Positions 35,288 through 44,724 of a DNA stretch of 64,000 nucleotides are shown in pieces. Numbering within the stretch: the stretch's first letter is position 1; each line of letters begins with the position of its first letter. This DNA is from Sphingobacterium hotanense (GTDB lineage: Bacteria; Bacteroidota; Bacteroidia; Sphingobacteriales; Sphingobacteriaceae): assembly GCF_008274825.1 (NCBI RefSeq), contig NZ_CP030848.1, forward strand, positions 124,001-188,000. The letters run 5' to 3'. The notes beneath the pieces are model-generated. The model was given only the letters and a program-made list of their open reading frames with translations. It did not search any database and had not been told where the DNA came from. A program made the position numbers and the translations under genes.

Positions 35288-36288
35288 ATGAAAGCTAGAA
35301 AAATCTCTCTTGTCATACATGGCGGCGCCGGTCCGGACAATGAATTTATACGCTCCCATAGGGAAGCATACCTAGATTCGCTGTGTTCAATCTTTCGTTG
35401 CGGCTATGGCGCCCTGGAGGAAGAGCGCAGTGCACTCTACGTAGTCGAGCATGTTGTGGCTATGCTTGAGGATAATCCGCTTTTTAATGCAGGCCATGGA
35501 GCAGCATTAAATGCAAAAGGAGACATAGAGATGGATGCCTCTATCATGGATGGGCGCACACGGACTTCGGGTGCTGTCTGTGGCTTATCCTTAGTTCGCA
35601 ATCCAATCAAAGCTGCAGAACTTATCAGACAGAAAACAGATGTTCTTTTAGTGGCCGGAGCCAGCGCGGACGCGCTCGCCGAGAAACTGGAGCTTCGGTA
35701 GAGGAGAAAACCTACTTTTTTACTCCGCATCGGCTAAAAGAATGGGAAGCTTTACCTTTAAATCAATTAGATCCGATAGCACTAGGGAATCGCGGCACGG
35801 TAGGAGCTGTTGCTCTGGATATCGGTGGAAATTTGGCGGCAGGGACCTCGACCGGCGGCATTACCGGTAAACTACCCGGCCGAGTAAGCGATAGCTGTAT
35901 CATTGGCGCAGGTTGTTATGCAGCGAATCAAAGTTGCGCGGTATCCTGCACGGGTGACGGAGAGATCATGATGCGGGAGTTTTCCGCATTGAGCATTTCT
36001 CAGGCTTGCTGCCATGCTCAGTATTCGCTTCAAATGAATTGTGAAGCCGCGGTATATCGAGCGCGAGAGAAAAGCGGTGATATAGGTGTGATTGCGCTCA
36101 ACCAAAAGGGAGAAACGGGAATCGCGTTCAACAGTGAGCGAATGATGAGAGCATGGAGCGATGCCTCTGGAAATGTCATAGCAGAGATTTATTGGATGTC
36201 TAAATCCCTTTTGTTTTCAATCATAGATATGAAAGTAGCTGTGGACGCAGTCCAACAATTCGATCTAATCCAAGGGAGCCGTGTTTAA
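35288..36288 (+). pseudogene. iaaA: Plant-type asparaginase / isoaspartyl dipeptidase, one-base frameshift
   Basis: An Ntn-hydrolase that would split beta-Asp-Arg from cyanophycinase into Asp and Arg. The first frame (35288-35701) begins LVIHGGAGPDNEF and includes FNAGHGAALNAKGDIEMDASIMDG. It stops at a TAG at 35699. One base is missing near 35697-35699 (CGG then TAG, where CGGGTAG is expected). The other frame continues VEEKTYFFTPHRLKEWEALP and on to 36288. It carries the autocleavage Thr in NRGTVGAVALD (residue 171 of the restored 333), then AAGTSTGGITGKLPGRVSDSCIIGAGCYA and CTGDGEIMMREF. All key residues survive, so the break is recent or an assembly error. It is third in the operon after cphA-cphB. 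Confidence 0.85.
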
Positions 36289-36336
36289 AACCTGTACAAA
36301 GGAATTCATCGCCAGGGACAGTCAGCACGATAAATA

Positions 36337-36368
36337 GCAAAGCCAACCATAGGGCTGATTGGCTTTTG
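36337..36368 (+). terminator. Terminator of the cyanophycin operon
   Basis: AGCCAA pairs with TTGGCT across a 12-base loop, with GCAA/TTTTGC allowing a longer imperfect stem, followed by TTTT. It lies about 50 bases after the iaaA stop. Confidence 0.6.
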
Positions 36369-36658
36369 CTTGACAATCCCAATAGGGAAGGAGGGCAAAC
36401 TGTACTAATATAGGAAAACGAACCGAAAAAATGCAAATCTCTAAAAGAGAATTGGTATACCTAAATACACGATAACTAGACCTGCTATGGAGAATCAACT
36501 TTAGCGAATCTTCCCCAAACATCTAACGTTGATCGCTGCTTGTACTAAGTTGATATTCCATACTCCAAAGGGTGGCCGTGACGTACAACGCCCGATTCCA
36601 GGGCTTAAGATTTCTGTGTTGTTCGTGTTCTTATAGTCTCCCCAGTACATAGCGGCCC
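36369..36658. other. Intergenic stretch between convergent genes
   Basis: No supported gene. A 14-codon plus-strand frame at 36431 (starting MQISKRELVYLN) ends at a TAA and looks like the start of a lost gene at most. Confidence 0.35.
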
Positions 36659-38809
36659 TTATGAGCCGAGGGCTTTTAAGATTTTACAGACGACCTCCTG
36701 TTCATCGAGTGGTTTGCTCAATATATCGTCAAACAGATCCCCCGGGTCCCTAAGTTGAGCCAGTTCGATGGCAAGATCGTCTGCCGTGAAGGCCAGTACA
36801 GGAATATTGGACAAATGGGGATGAGTGCGTACGAACTGAAGGATGTCCCAGCCATTGGTTTCTGGCATATGGAGGTCCGTAATGATTAAATCAATTTTTT
36901 CGGTTCTTATAAAGTCCAATGCTTTTTTTCCATTCTCAAAGGAATAAACATGTGGAAAATCTTTAAAGAAATGTTGCAGGTATATTAGGTTAATCCTATT
37001 GTCTTCAATTAGCACTATGCGCATATTTTGGGGCAGGTCGCTTCGCTGCCGCTTCTTTGTATTTTCGAGGGACTGCCGGGACTTCTCAACGGGAACCCTC
37101 AAGGTAAACGTGGAGCCCTTTCCAAGTGTGCTGGCTAAGCTAAGGCTACCTTGAAGCTGCTGGGTTAAAAGTTTGGAGATATACAAGCCTAGTCCGAAGC
37201 CATTTTTGCTGTTTTTGGCCTCGGTGGTATAATACTGCCGAAATACATCACGTTGCTGTGCTGCAGCGATACCGACCCCCGTATCCGCTACCTTGATGAT
37301 TAACTCTTGCCGTCGGTTGCGTTCTGCCCAGATGCAAGAGAGCGAGACGGTTCCTGTCGGCGTATATTTTATGGCATTGGTTAACAGATTAGAGATAATT
37401 TGCTTGATTCGAAAAGCACTGCTATAAATTTCAAGGTCTGCAGGGACATTCAGATGTTCAAGGATTCGTAGGCCTTTCTTTTCTGCATGGTAGGCGTGTA
37501 GCAGGATCAGGTCCTGCAGCAGAAAGCGGGGTGAGAAATAATCATACTTCACGCTAAGTGCGCCTATTTCCATTTTGCTAAGGTTCAAGATATCGGTAAC
37601 CGTGCTATTGATCATGGTAATTTCATACGATATGGCGTCTAGAAACTGGGGCTCAATGTGTTGGTCTACCCCTTCTTTTTTGAGAATATCGACCACGCCG
37701 ATCAGTGATTCCAACGGTGCGCGTACCTCATGGCTGACACTGGCCAGCACGCTGGTTTTCTCTTCGGCCAACCTGCTGGTATGCTCTTTTTCAAAATTTA
37801 GCTTTCGTTCATACTGTCCGGCATTGTGTTGGTAGAAGAGAATGAATATAATCATGAAAAACATAATAATGAGCGCTGTGAGAAGATGGCTCCCGAAGAT
37901 TCTCGCATTTTCTTCATGTAGCGCAAGATTCAGCTGTTCAGCGTGTTGCAGGTTGCTGCGCTCCAGGGCGATGATGTTATCGAAGCCCTCTTTGAGATTC
38001 TTCAAAAGCGTGTAGTTCGCTTGGATAAGCTCCCGCTCTTTCTGTCGCAGTGAGGAATAATCGCGTTGAAGCTGCACGATTTTGCGATCGTATGCACGAT
38101 GTTTTTGGACGATGATCTTCTGCAGATTACTAAAGATGACCTCAAGCTGGTTGTTCCATACTTGTTCGTATTTATTTTGGAAAATTAGGGTGTCGTTTTT
38201 CGCTTTAAAGATTCTTTGAATCAGATTCCCTTTCTTCTGGACTAATGTGTCGGCACGAAGGTTAAGGAGTATGGTATCACGGAGCGTTCGGCTCAGGGTG
38301 GTGTCGGGGTCCAAAGAAACCGTCGGATCCATCCCGATGTCCTCCCTAGTGAGCAAAACAGGTAGGGAGTCCTGGGCGAAATAAATAAGCTCATTGACGT
38401 TCCTTTTCAAGGAAGCATATTCTCTTGCGAGATAATTTTTCTGTTTGATAGCTGCTGGTCCGGACTTCAGTGGCGCGTTCGGGATTGGTAGATGCAAAAG
38501 GGAATCGATGTCGTGGCTTATGGTGTCCAGCTTCGAGGTATACTCCCTGTATACACTATCGTTAAAATCAATGGTGTAAAGACGGAACAGGTTATCCGCC
38601 TCGCCATAGGTGGAGAACAGCCGGTACAGTGCCGATGATTTAGATTGGCCCGCGGTATATGCGGCATTTAACTGGTCTTTCACCTGTCGGTATTTTCGAT
38701 ATTGATAGATAAATACCGTACTTAGATAGATGAAAGACAGTAGTGTCGCGCCAATGAGGACCTTTCGCAAGAAAAAGGGCCTTTGGGTGTTATTCAACAA
38801 GCTCGGCAT
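36659..38809 (-). CDS. Hybrid sensor histidine kinase with C-terminal receiver
   Basis: This is a 716-residue membrane sensor. The first membrane helix lies at about 14-36 and the second at about 307-327, enclosing a roughly 270-residue helical periplasmic sensor domain with long coiled-coil segments. HisKA follows with phospho-acceptor His360 in ASVSHEVRAPLESL. The HATPase domain is intact: N-box ISNLLTNAIKYTP, G1 VADTGVGIAA, G2 GFGLGLYISKLL. The receiver domain covers about 594-716, with IEDN, phospho-acceptor Asp645 in LIITDLHMPETNGW, and LSKPLD. No separate output gene is adjacent, so signalling must continue through a phosphotransfer protein or a remote regulator. The pathway is unknown. 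Confidence 0.93.
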   Translation of the reverse strand: MPSLLNNTQRPFFLRKVLIGATLLSFIYLSTVFIYQYRKYRQVKDQLNAAYTAGQSKSSALYRLFSTYGEADNLFRLYTIDFNDSVYREYTSKLDTISHDIDSLLHLPIPNAPLKSGPAAIKQKNYLAREYASLKRNVNELIYFAQDSLPVLLTREDIGMDPTVSLDPDTTLSRTLRDTILLNLRADTLVQKKGNLIQRIFKAKNDTLIFQNKYEQVWNNQLEVIFSNLQKIIVQKHRAYDRKIVQLQRDYSSLRQKERELIQANYTLLKNLKEGFDNIIALERSNLQHAEQLNLALHEENARIFGSHLLTALIIMFFMIIFILFYQHNAGQYERKLNFEKEHTSRLAEEKTSVLASVSHEVRAPLESLIGVVDILKKEGVDQHIEPQFLDAISYEITMINSTVTDILNLSKMEIGALSVKYDYFSPRFLLQDLILLHAYHAEKKGLRILEHLNVPADLEIYSSAFRIKQIISNLLTNAIKYTPTGTVSLSCIWAERNRRQELIIKVADTGVGIAAAQQRDVFRQYYTTEAKNSKNGFGLGLYISKLLTQQLQGSLSLASTLGKGSTFTLRVPVEKSRQSLENTKKRQRSDLPQNMRIVLIEDNRINLIYLQHFFKDFPHVYSFENGKKALDFIRTEKIDLIITDLHMPETNGWDILQFVRTHPHLSNIPVLAFTADDLAIELAQLRDPGDLFDDILSKPLDEQEVVCKILKALGS

Positions 38810-39764
38810 AGCTAAGTCTCGGTTAGTTAGTAATCAGCCGAATGACCGTTCTGGAGGACATTCGCTATAAAAGTATCAATTTGAAAATTAAAACACGATA
38901 AAAATGCGAAATCTATGCGCTGAACCGAAGGTTAGGATAAGGTTCACATTTTCTCAGGCGTTTCAGAATGGACGTGGGCAAGCCGGCAGGAAGTACGTTG
39001 AGCGCCCTTTTCTCGATAGACGACCAGCTAGCGAGGATCTTTATTATACCCTTCAACACCCAGCCATGTGATCTAGTACAACGGTAGCAAATAAAAAAAG
39101 GGAGGTTGGTCGAGGCGTGTAAAAAGCAGCTACTCATGGGGACGATGTTCCACTTAGACTAGATTCCTGAAAATGACAATTGAATAGGGGACAGCAAGCG
39201 GAGAATATAGTTCTTTGCTATCCAATGTTTGTTATCCGCAGGCGGGTGCTGAGAAGGAGTCTGGCGATCATCTTCTGTATTTCTTGATGTGCAAATCATA
39301 TGACCCGAGCGTTAAAATTGATATGGGGAGAATGGTACCTCAAGACCCGGTTGCGTTCATCCTATGTTACTGCAAATCTTAAATGTATCAATGAACAGAC
39401 AAATGATCGAGAATTGGACACAGGATCCTCAATCGTTGAAGCTTCGCAAGAAAGGAACTGGCGTAAACTCGGTCAACTATCGCATCTTTGGTCGAAAAGG
39501 TAAGGATTTCTAAACTAGTTCGGCCTTCCGCCGCGTGTTTTGTAGCTTTTTGTAGGCAAGTTTACTCGATTTACAACCAACATCCTTCAAAAGACACAAA
39601 AAAAGTGCTTTGATAACAACATCAGTCACCGATTAATAATGGATTTTTAAAGCACCGTTTACTGGCCATTACAAAAACGGAATGTTTTTTTTTGTCCTAA
39701 ATCACCTTCAGACTCCCACACCTTCGAATATACTGTAGCGGTATTTGCGCCCAATACATCATTT
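38810..39764. other. Gene-poor stretch with nested hairpins
   Basis: No convincing gene. A reverse frame (38913-39137) and a forward frame (39300-39503) lack family features. Around 39601-39692 there are two nested inverted repeats: GTGCTTT with AAAGCAC, and CCGTTT with AAACGG followed by a T tract. They could terminate transcripts in either direction or mark a small RNA. Confidence 0.35.
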
Positions 39765-39782
39765 ATACCTAAACGTAGGTAT
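39765..39782. promoter_or_regulatory. Perfect 18-base inverted repeat upstream of the YwqK-like gene
   Basis: ATACCTA and TAGGTAT pair perfectly around AACG. It lies 108 bases before the ATG at 39890. A TAATTTTG -7-like element follows at 39805-39812, so the repeat is placed like an operator. There is no T tract, so a terminator is unlikely. Confidence 0.4.
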
Positions 39783-39889
39783 TTCCGAACAAAAATATTT
39801 GCTCTAATTTTGATTTTATAGACTTGCTACAACAGGTTAACAAACCGTATAAATGGCCGGTCGCGCAAATAAATGTTAAAGCACATCTT

Positions 39890-40861
39890 ATGAAAATAAA
39901 AGCAATTCTACTAGGGTCATTGTGGCTGTTGACGCTCGTATCCATTGCTCAAATTAAAGAGTTTGAGGAATATTACGACAATGGTCAGATAAAAACGTCG
40001 GGCTTTAAAGCACCAGATGGAGAAAATACGGGGAAGTGGACTCATTACTATGAAAATGGGAACCCATATATCATTCGAAGCTTTGTAAATGGGAAGATTG
40101 AAGGAGAAGCATATACCTATTTCGAGAATGGAAATTTAAAGTCCATCGTTAATATGAAAAATGGTGAAATGGAGGGGCAGGTAAAAACAAATTATGAAAA
40201 TGGTAAACTGAAATCGGTTACTCATATGAGAGGCGGGAAAATGCAGGGAGAAGGAAGGCTGTATACGGAAAATGGTAAATTGAAAGCGATAACCCATTAT
40301 TTAGATGATATGCAACACGGTGAGCTGAAAACTTATCACCCAAATGGCAATGTAGAGTGGGTCATGCAATATGTTAATAATCTAATCGAGGGCGAGGCAA
40401 AGCTTTATTTTGAAACCGGCGAATTGAGAAGTATAGAAAAGTATGTGGGGAGCAAATTGGAAGGTGATCCTTTGGTTTACTTCAAAAATGGGATGCCAGA
40501 TACAAGACGCGTACAGTTACGAGAGCTATTAGTGAAATACTTGATGCCCAGTAAGGATATCAATGAAATAACAGAAATTGTAGTAACTGAATGTGAGATT
40601 TCAATTTTCCACAAAATGACTGGAGAAACTGATGAGCATATAATTAAATTCCCAACCGCCGCGTTAAAATTGGAAGATCATGGCGAAATTGAGTATTCTT
40701 CGGACGAGGTAATCTATTATAGGTTGCGTGATGGTGAATATTATATTTCATCAGCAATGAAGTCAACACGCCCCTGGTTCAGCGTGAAACCCGGTGGAAG
40801 AGAAAAGGTTGAAGAACTGATGAGAAGCCTCAGTAGAGATTGTAGCCCATTTTCATTGTAA
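39890..40861 (+). CDS. Exported MORN/YwqK-type repeat protein
   Basis: The ATG at 39890 gives 323 residues with a signal peptide (MKIKAILLGSLWLLTLVSIAQ); the frame open from 39824 adds an unlikely leader. Residues 24-225 are about eight tandem MORN-like repeats of some 23 residues, each with the pattern YYENGxxK/S...GxxxGExxxY (for example YYDNGQIKTSG, YFENGNLKSI, YTENGKLKAI, YFETGELRSI). This matches the family often called YwqK toxin-antitoxin antitoxins. The C-terminal 100 residues (from MPSKDINEI) are a separate unknown domain. Coding DNA is clearly AT-richer than in the neighbours, and it stands alone between long noncoding stretches, which suggests horizontal origin. No partner toxin gene is seen. 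Confidence 0.8.
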   Translation: MKIKAILLGSLWLLTLVSIAQIKEFEEYYDNGQIKTSGFKAPDGENTGKWTHYYENGNPYIIRSFVNGKIEGEAYTYFENGNLKSIVNMKNGEMEGQVKTNYENGKLKSVTHMRGGKMQGEGRLYTENGKLKAITHYLDDMQHGELKTYHPNGNVEWVMQYVNNLIEGEAKLYFETGELRSIEKYVGSKLEGDPLVYFKNGMPDTRRVQLRELLVKYLMPSKDINEITEIVVTECEISIFHKMTGETDEHIIKFPTAALKLEDHGEIEYSSDEVIYYRLRDGEYYISSAMKSTRPWFSVKPGGREKVEELMRSLSRDCSPFSL

Positions 40862-42286
40862 TGAGGGGGCATCATTTCCATTCCAGAGGCGTCAATTATT
40901 ACTGATTTGTTATTAATACGAATGAATCGCTTGCAAACATTTCGTTTTAACGGAACACATAGGTTGACAAATTTTGTGCTTGTAAGAACCTCCCCTACAC
41001 TAACAATAATTACCCGCTTAGAGCTGGTAAGTTGCTAATGGCTTGCGGTCGAACGAAAAATTATGTCTCAACAATATAATAGTCATTTATGCATCAGTGT
41101 TGGCATAAGCACTTAATCAATGACATGGATTGCTCTTTTACGAATATGTCACTGCCGTGGAGGTTTTTTAAGGCAAAGTTTCCCTTTCATTAATTAAGTT
41201 GAAATCAACATTGACCCCTGCACAGGATATGGCGCAATAGACCTCGCCGATACAGGAATATTTTTTATATCTGATTTTTTTTCACGATTCCAGCGTTTGA
41301 AAGGCTGCGTTATTAGAAGGAAGAACAGTAAAAAAGCTGGTTCTATACGCCTCCGCAGATAATTCAGTACGTGCTTCTTCACTTTTAAAAGTTTAGAAAT
41401 TAGCATTCAAATTAACGATTTTCGCTGATTATTATAGTGCTCTCAGTTGTCACCGTATTATCGTCAGAGCAACTTGCAATAAAGTTACACCTGCGACCAG
41501 TAATAATGCTGTTTGATTAAGTTTTGTTAGTGCTGGGTTATAGGTAAGATAATAAAAGTCGGTTTTTATAATGGTATAATTTTATACCAAATAATGGCAT
41601 TTAATTAGACCGGCAGTGAAATTTTATTTTTTTTGTATAAAAATATACCAAATTACGGTTTGTGCTCTTCTTTAAAATGCTTATTGGGAATAATGCGTAG
41701 TATCATACTATTCAAGTTTTAAGTTCCCTTTCGCTATCGACTTCATTTTAGTTTTGTTAATCTAATTCCACGTAATGAAATGGAGACATTATTTTCTAAT
41801 GGAGATGAAATATCGAAATCTTTACGTAAAAAACAGCACCAGTTTTTTTGAAAGTTAACTAAGATTGTTTGATGAGGATTCATTTCATAATATTTAAATT
41901 TCAAGGGGAAAAGGAGGATAGAAGACGTTAAGGATGATGAACAATCCTCCTAAACGATTCGCTATAAATCGTTAAAGATACTGTCAACGCGAACATTAAG
42001 TTAATTGATAGCGGAACGATAAAACAAAATTTGATTTATGGAATAGTGGTTCGGAATGGAGACGTTTTGTTGATAAAAATGCTGAAGAAAAAAATAATAT
42101 GCGCCGTGTTGAATCTTATTTTTTTTCAACGTTGTTTTATTAATGCGGATCGGGCGATGTCAGGATAATTTCCAGTGTTAGCTGATGCACGCTTTTTCTC
42201 TGCAGCCCGTTTTGGGATTCCAGTTTGTTGCCGAGTGATGTGAGTGTATGCGATGTCAGCACGGGGACGACTACTTTTGTTAACTT
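40862..42286. other. AT-rich gene-poor region with several inverted repeats
   Basis: About 1.4 kb with no supported protein gene. Notable structure: GGTATAA/TTATACC (41573-41588) and GTATA/TATAC (41635-41648), each followed by a similar CAAAT-A-TGG or CAAATTACGG word; and AGGAGGAT/ATCCTCCT (41912-41951) immediately followed by AACGAT/ATCGTT (41953-41973). A 29-codon frame at 42079 (starting MLKKKIICAVLNLIFF) resembles a truncated signal peptide. Confidence 0.4.
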
Positions 42287-42323
42287 AAAAAAGCCCATGG
42301 AACTGGTGGATCCATAGGCTTTT
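42287..42323. terminator. Bidirectional terminator downstream of the S41 protease gene
   Basis: AAAAGCCCATGG pairs with CCATAGGCTTTT (one mismatch) over an 11-base loop. A and T runs on both sides allow function in either direction. It lies 40 bases beyond the reverse-strand protease stop. Confidence 0.65.
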
Positions 42324-42363
42324 GTGGGACCTGGCCTGTTGCCGGTCTACTTTATTTCTCTAT

Positions 42364-44505
42364 TTATTTTTTTAGGCGTATATAGTCCGTCATAACATTC
42401 GCGCTTTCCTCCAATACAAAATCATAATCGAATTTCGGCTGCGGCTGTCCCTCTTTCCAGAGAGGCAACCCTAGGAATGCCAACTGTTTGTTGATACGGT
42501 CCCGATTTTTCAATCTGCTTTTCTCGCGTTCAGCTTTCAATTTTGATTCGTTCAAGCTGACCGAAGGAATAGAGTCAACTTTGTTAAATTCTTCGATATC
42601 TTCCAATAAGAACGTATAAGCTGGCGATTTCTCCATTCTTTTCTTGTGGATCGTGTTCAGCGTTGAATTGACTGCTGTAAGATCCGTAATCTTTGGAAAG
42701 GTCGACGGTTTTATTTGATCCCATGGAAGAGCGGATGGTTCGGAGCTTTCTCCGAATTTCTCTGCCGAATATTGGGTAGGGAACGTAATATCCGCCGCAA
42801 CCCCTTTATGCTGGGTACTGCTGCCTGTAACGCGGTAAAATTTGCCCATCGTGATATTGATCTGTCCGAATTCTGGCGCGCCGTTGGGAGTATCTGCATC
42901 TTTTTCCCCGGAGGCTTTGATCAACAATTTATTGGTAGCGCTGATAAACCTTGACATGTCTACAGCATTTTGAACGGTTCCTTTACCATAGGATGTGGAT
43001 CCCAAGATAATGCCGCGGCCATAATCCTGAATGGCGCCGGCGAAAATTTCGGACGCTGAGGCCGAAAAGCGGTTAATAATGACTCCAAACGGCCCATCCC
43101 AGGAAACGCCTGATTCTTGGTCGCTGTCGATCTGGACACGATTTCTGGTGTCACGTACCTGGACAACAGGCCCCTTATCGATAAATAGCCCTGTAAGCTC
43201 AATTGCCTCCTGTAACGATCCTCCGCCGTTATGACGAAGGTCCATCAATACAGCATCCACGCCATCACGTTTTAAGCTGTCCAGTAGCAGTCGCACGTCT
43301 CGTGTGGTACTCTTATAATTTTGGTCGCCCCGGCGCACGGCATCAAAATCGATATAGAATTTCGGAAGGTTGATGATCCCAATACGGTAATTTTTACCAT
43401 CTTCTCCCTTGACTGTTTTGATTTCGCGCTTCGCGGATTCTTCTTCCAACACGATTTTCTCGCGGGTAAGTTTTACGATTTTAGGGGCCGCAGAGAGCGC
43501 TGCGCCCGCGGGTAGTATTTTTAAGCGTACAACAGTACCTTTCTTTCCTTTGATTTTTGCCACGGCAGCATCCAAGCGCCATCCGATGATGTCCTCGAAT
43601 TCCCCGTCGCCTTGAGCAACTCCGACGATACGGTCGTTAATCTGTAAGGTTTTGTCTTTAAAGGCAGGCCCTCCAGCGATAATCATCTTAATGGTCACCA
43701 TTTCATTTTCCATTTGGAGTTGGGCGCCGATTCCTTCCAATGTGTTAGACATGCTCTCGTTGAAGGCCTGTGCAAAGGAAGGGTTATAGTAATTGGTATG
43801 CGGATCTACCGCGCTGGTAAAAGCCGTCATGATCAGTTGAAAAGCGTCATTGGCATTCGCTTTAGAAGCTTGTGAAATCAGGTTCTTATAGCGGCTGCGA
43901 AGCGTTTCTTTGTTCTTTTCTGGATCGTATTTTGCAGAATCACCCGTGCTCAGTTTCAGGTTCAAAAGATCATATTTTACCCGCTTTCTCCATTGCTCCT
44001 GAAGCTCAGCCTCTGAGGTCAACCAAGGGAGTTTCTCGCGGAAACTGCTGTACTCCTCTTCCGCCGTAAAATCGTGTTGTTGGTCAACTTGCTGCAGGGC
44101 GTAATTCAGGCATTGCAGATAGCGATCGGAGTATTTGTTGAACATATAAAAGGCACTCGAAAGATCGCCCGCTTTGAAGTCCTGTGCGAAACTCTCCTTA
44201 AATTGCTGAAAATCTTCGATATCGGTTTGTAATAAGTAGTTCCTTCCCTGGTCTAAGCCTTCTACTAAATTATTGTAGATGATGTTCGAGATTGAATCGT
44301 TCATCGGAACGCGTTTATAGCTGAAATTCTCCAACAAATTGGCAACTTCCTTGACGATGATGCCGTGCTGTGTAGTTGGTTTAAGCTGTAGGCTCCCTTG
44401 CGACAAGTCTACACGAGGCTTAGCCCCGCAGGCGACGATAGAGATTAGAGAAAGACCTAAGATGAGATTTCTTAACATATAGATGGTTTTCTTAATATTG
44501 TTCAT
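42364..44505 (-). CDS. S41-family carboxy-terminal processing protease
   Basis: This 713-residue periplasmic or lipid-anchored Tsp/Prc-type protease cleaves proteins from their C-terminal ends. The leader MLRNLILGLSLISIVAC (start at residue 10 possible) resembles a lipoprotein signal. An N-terminal helical domain covers about 45-230. A PDZ domain covers about 250-340 (GIGAQLQMENEMVTIKMIIAGGPA). The S41 catalytic domain follows, with the nucleophile Ser483 in FSASASEIFAG and the general base Lys508 in SYGKGTVQ, exactly 25 residues apart as in the family. A C-terminal DUF3340-like helical region ends the protein. Length is near that of E. coli Prc (682). It is transcribed alone. Confidence 0.95.
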   Translation of the reverse strand: MNNIKKTIYMLRNLILGLSLISIVACGAKPRVDLSQGSLQLKPTTQHGIIVKEVANLLENFSYKRVPMNDSISNIIYNNLVEGLDQGRNYLLQTDIEDFQQFKESFAQDFKAGDLSSAFYMFNKYSDRYLQCLNYALQQVDQQHDFTAEEEYSSFREKLPWLTSEAELQEQWRKRVKYDLLNLKLSTGDSAKYDPEKNKETLRSRYKNLISQASKANANDAFQLIMTAFTSAVDPHTNYYNPSFAQAFNESMSNTLEGIGAQLQMENEMVTIKMIIAGGPAFKDKTLQINDRIVGVAQGDGEFEDIIGWRLDAAVAKIKGKKGTVVRLKILPAGAALSAAPKIVKLTREKIVLEEESAKREIKTVKGEDGKNYRIGIINLPKFYIDFDAVRRGDQNYKSTTRDVRLLLDSLKRDGVDAVLMDLRHNGGGSLQEAIELTGLFIDKGPVVQVRDTRNRVQIDSDQESGVSWDGPFGVIINRFSASASEIFAGAIQDYGRGIILGSTSYGKGTVQNAVDMSRFISATNKLLIKASGEKDADTPNGAPEFGQINITMGKFYRVTGSSTQHKGVAADITFPTQYSAEKFGESSEPSALPWDQIKPSTFPKITDLTAVNSTLNTIHKKRMEKSPAYTFLLEDIEEFNKVDSIPSVSLNESKLKAEREKSRLKNRDRINKQLAFLGLPLWKEGQPQPKFDYDFVLEESANVMTDYIRLKK

Positions 44506-44724
44506 TTTTTTATTAGTGCCGTTATCACCTCACTAATGGAACGCTCTCAGAGCAATCCTAGCGGATAAATTTAGTCAAAATTTGAATCAAAGATGGAAGG
44601 GCTTCCGTAAAATTATCATTTCAATACTCAATTATCGTCCCACTGTTTTCATTCTTAACACTTTTTAAGAAAATAGGTTGGCCCGGATACGCATAAAAGG
44701 GTTAAACGGCACGAGGTAAGCTCC

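Noticed and set aside
38913..39137. 74-codon reverse frame downstream of the hybrid kinase promoter
   Set aside because: Cys- and Ser-rich frame with no family features and no matching start or terminator.
39300..39503. 67-codon frame, and a possible transposase-like reading in another frame (39391-39513)
   Set aside because: Short stretches hint at a protein (MIENWTQDPQSLKLR) but there is no conserved transposase motif, no inverted terminal repeats and no target duplication.
41194..41406. 70-codon reverse frame with one hydrophobic stretch
   Set aside because: Basic, low-complexity AT-rich frame with no start context; such frames are expected by chance here.
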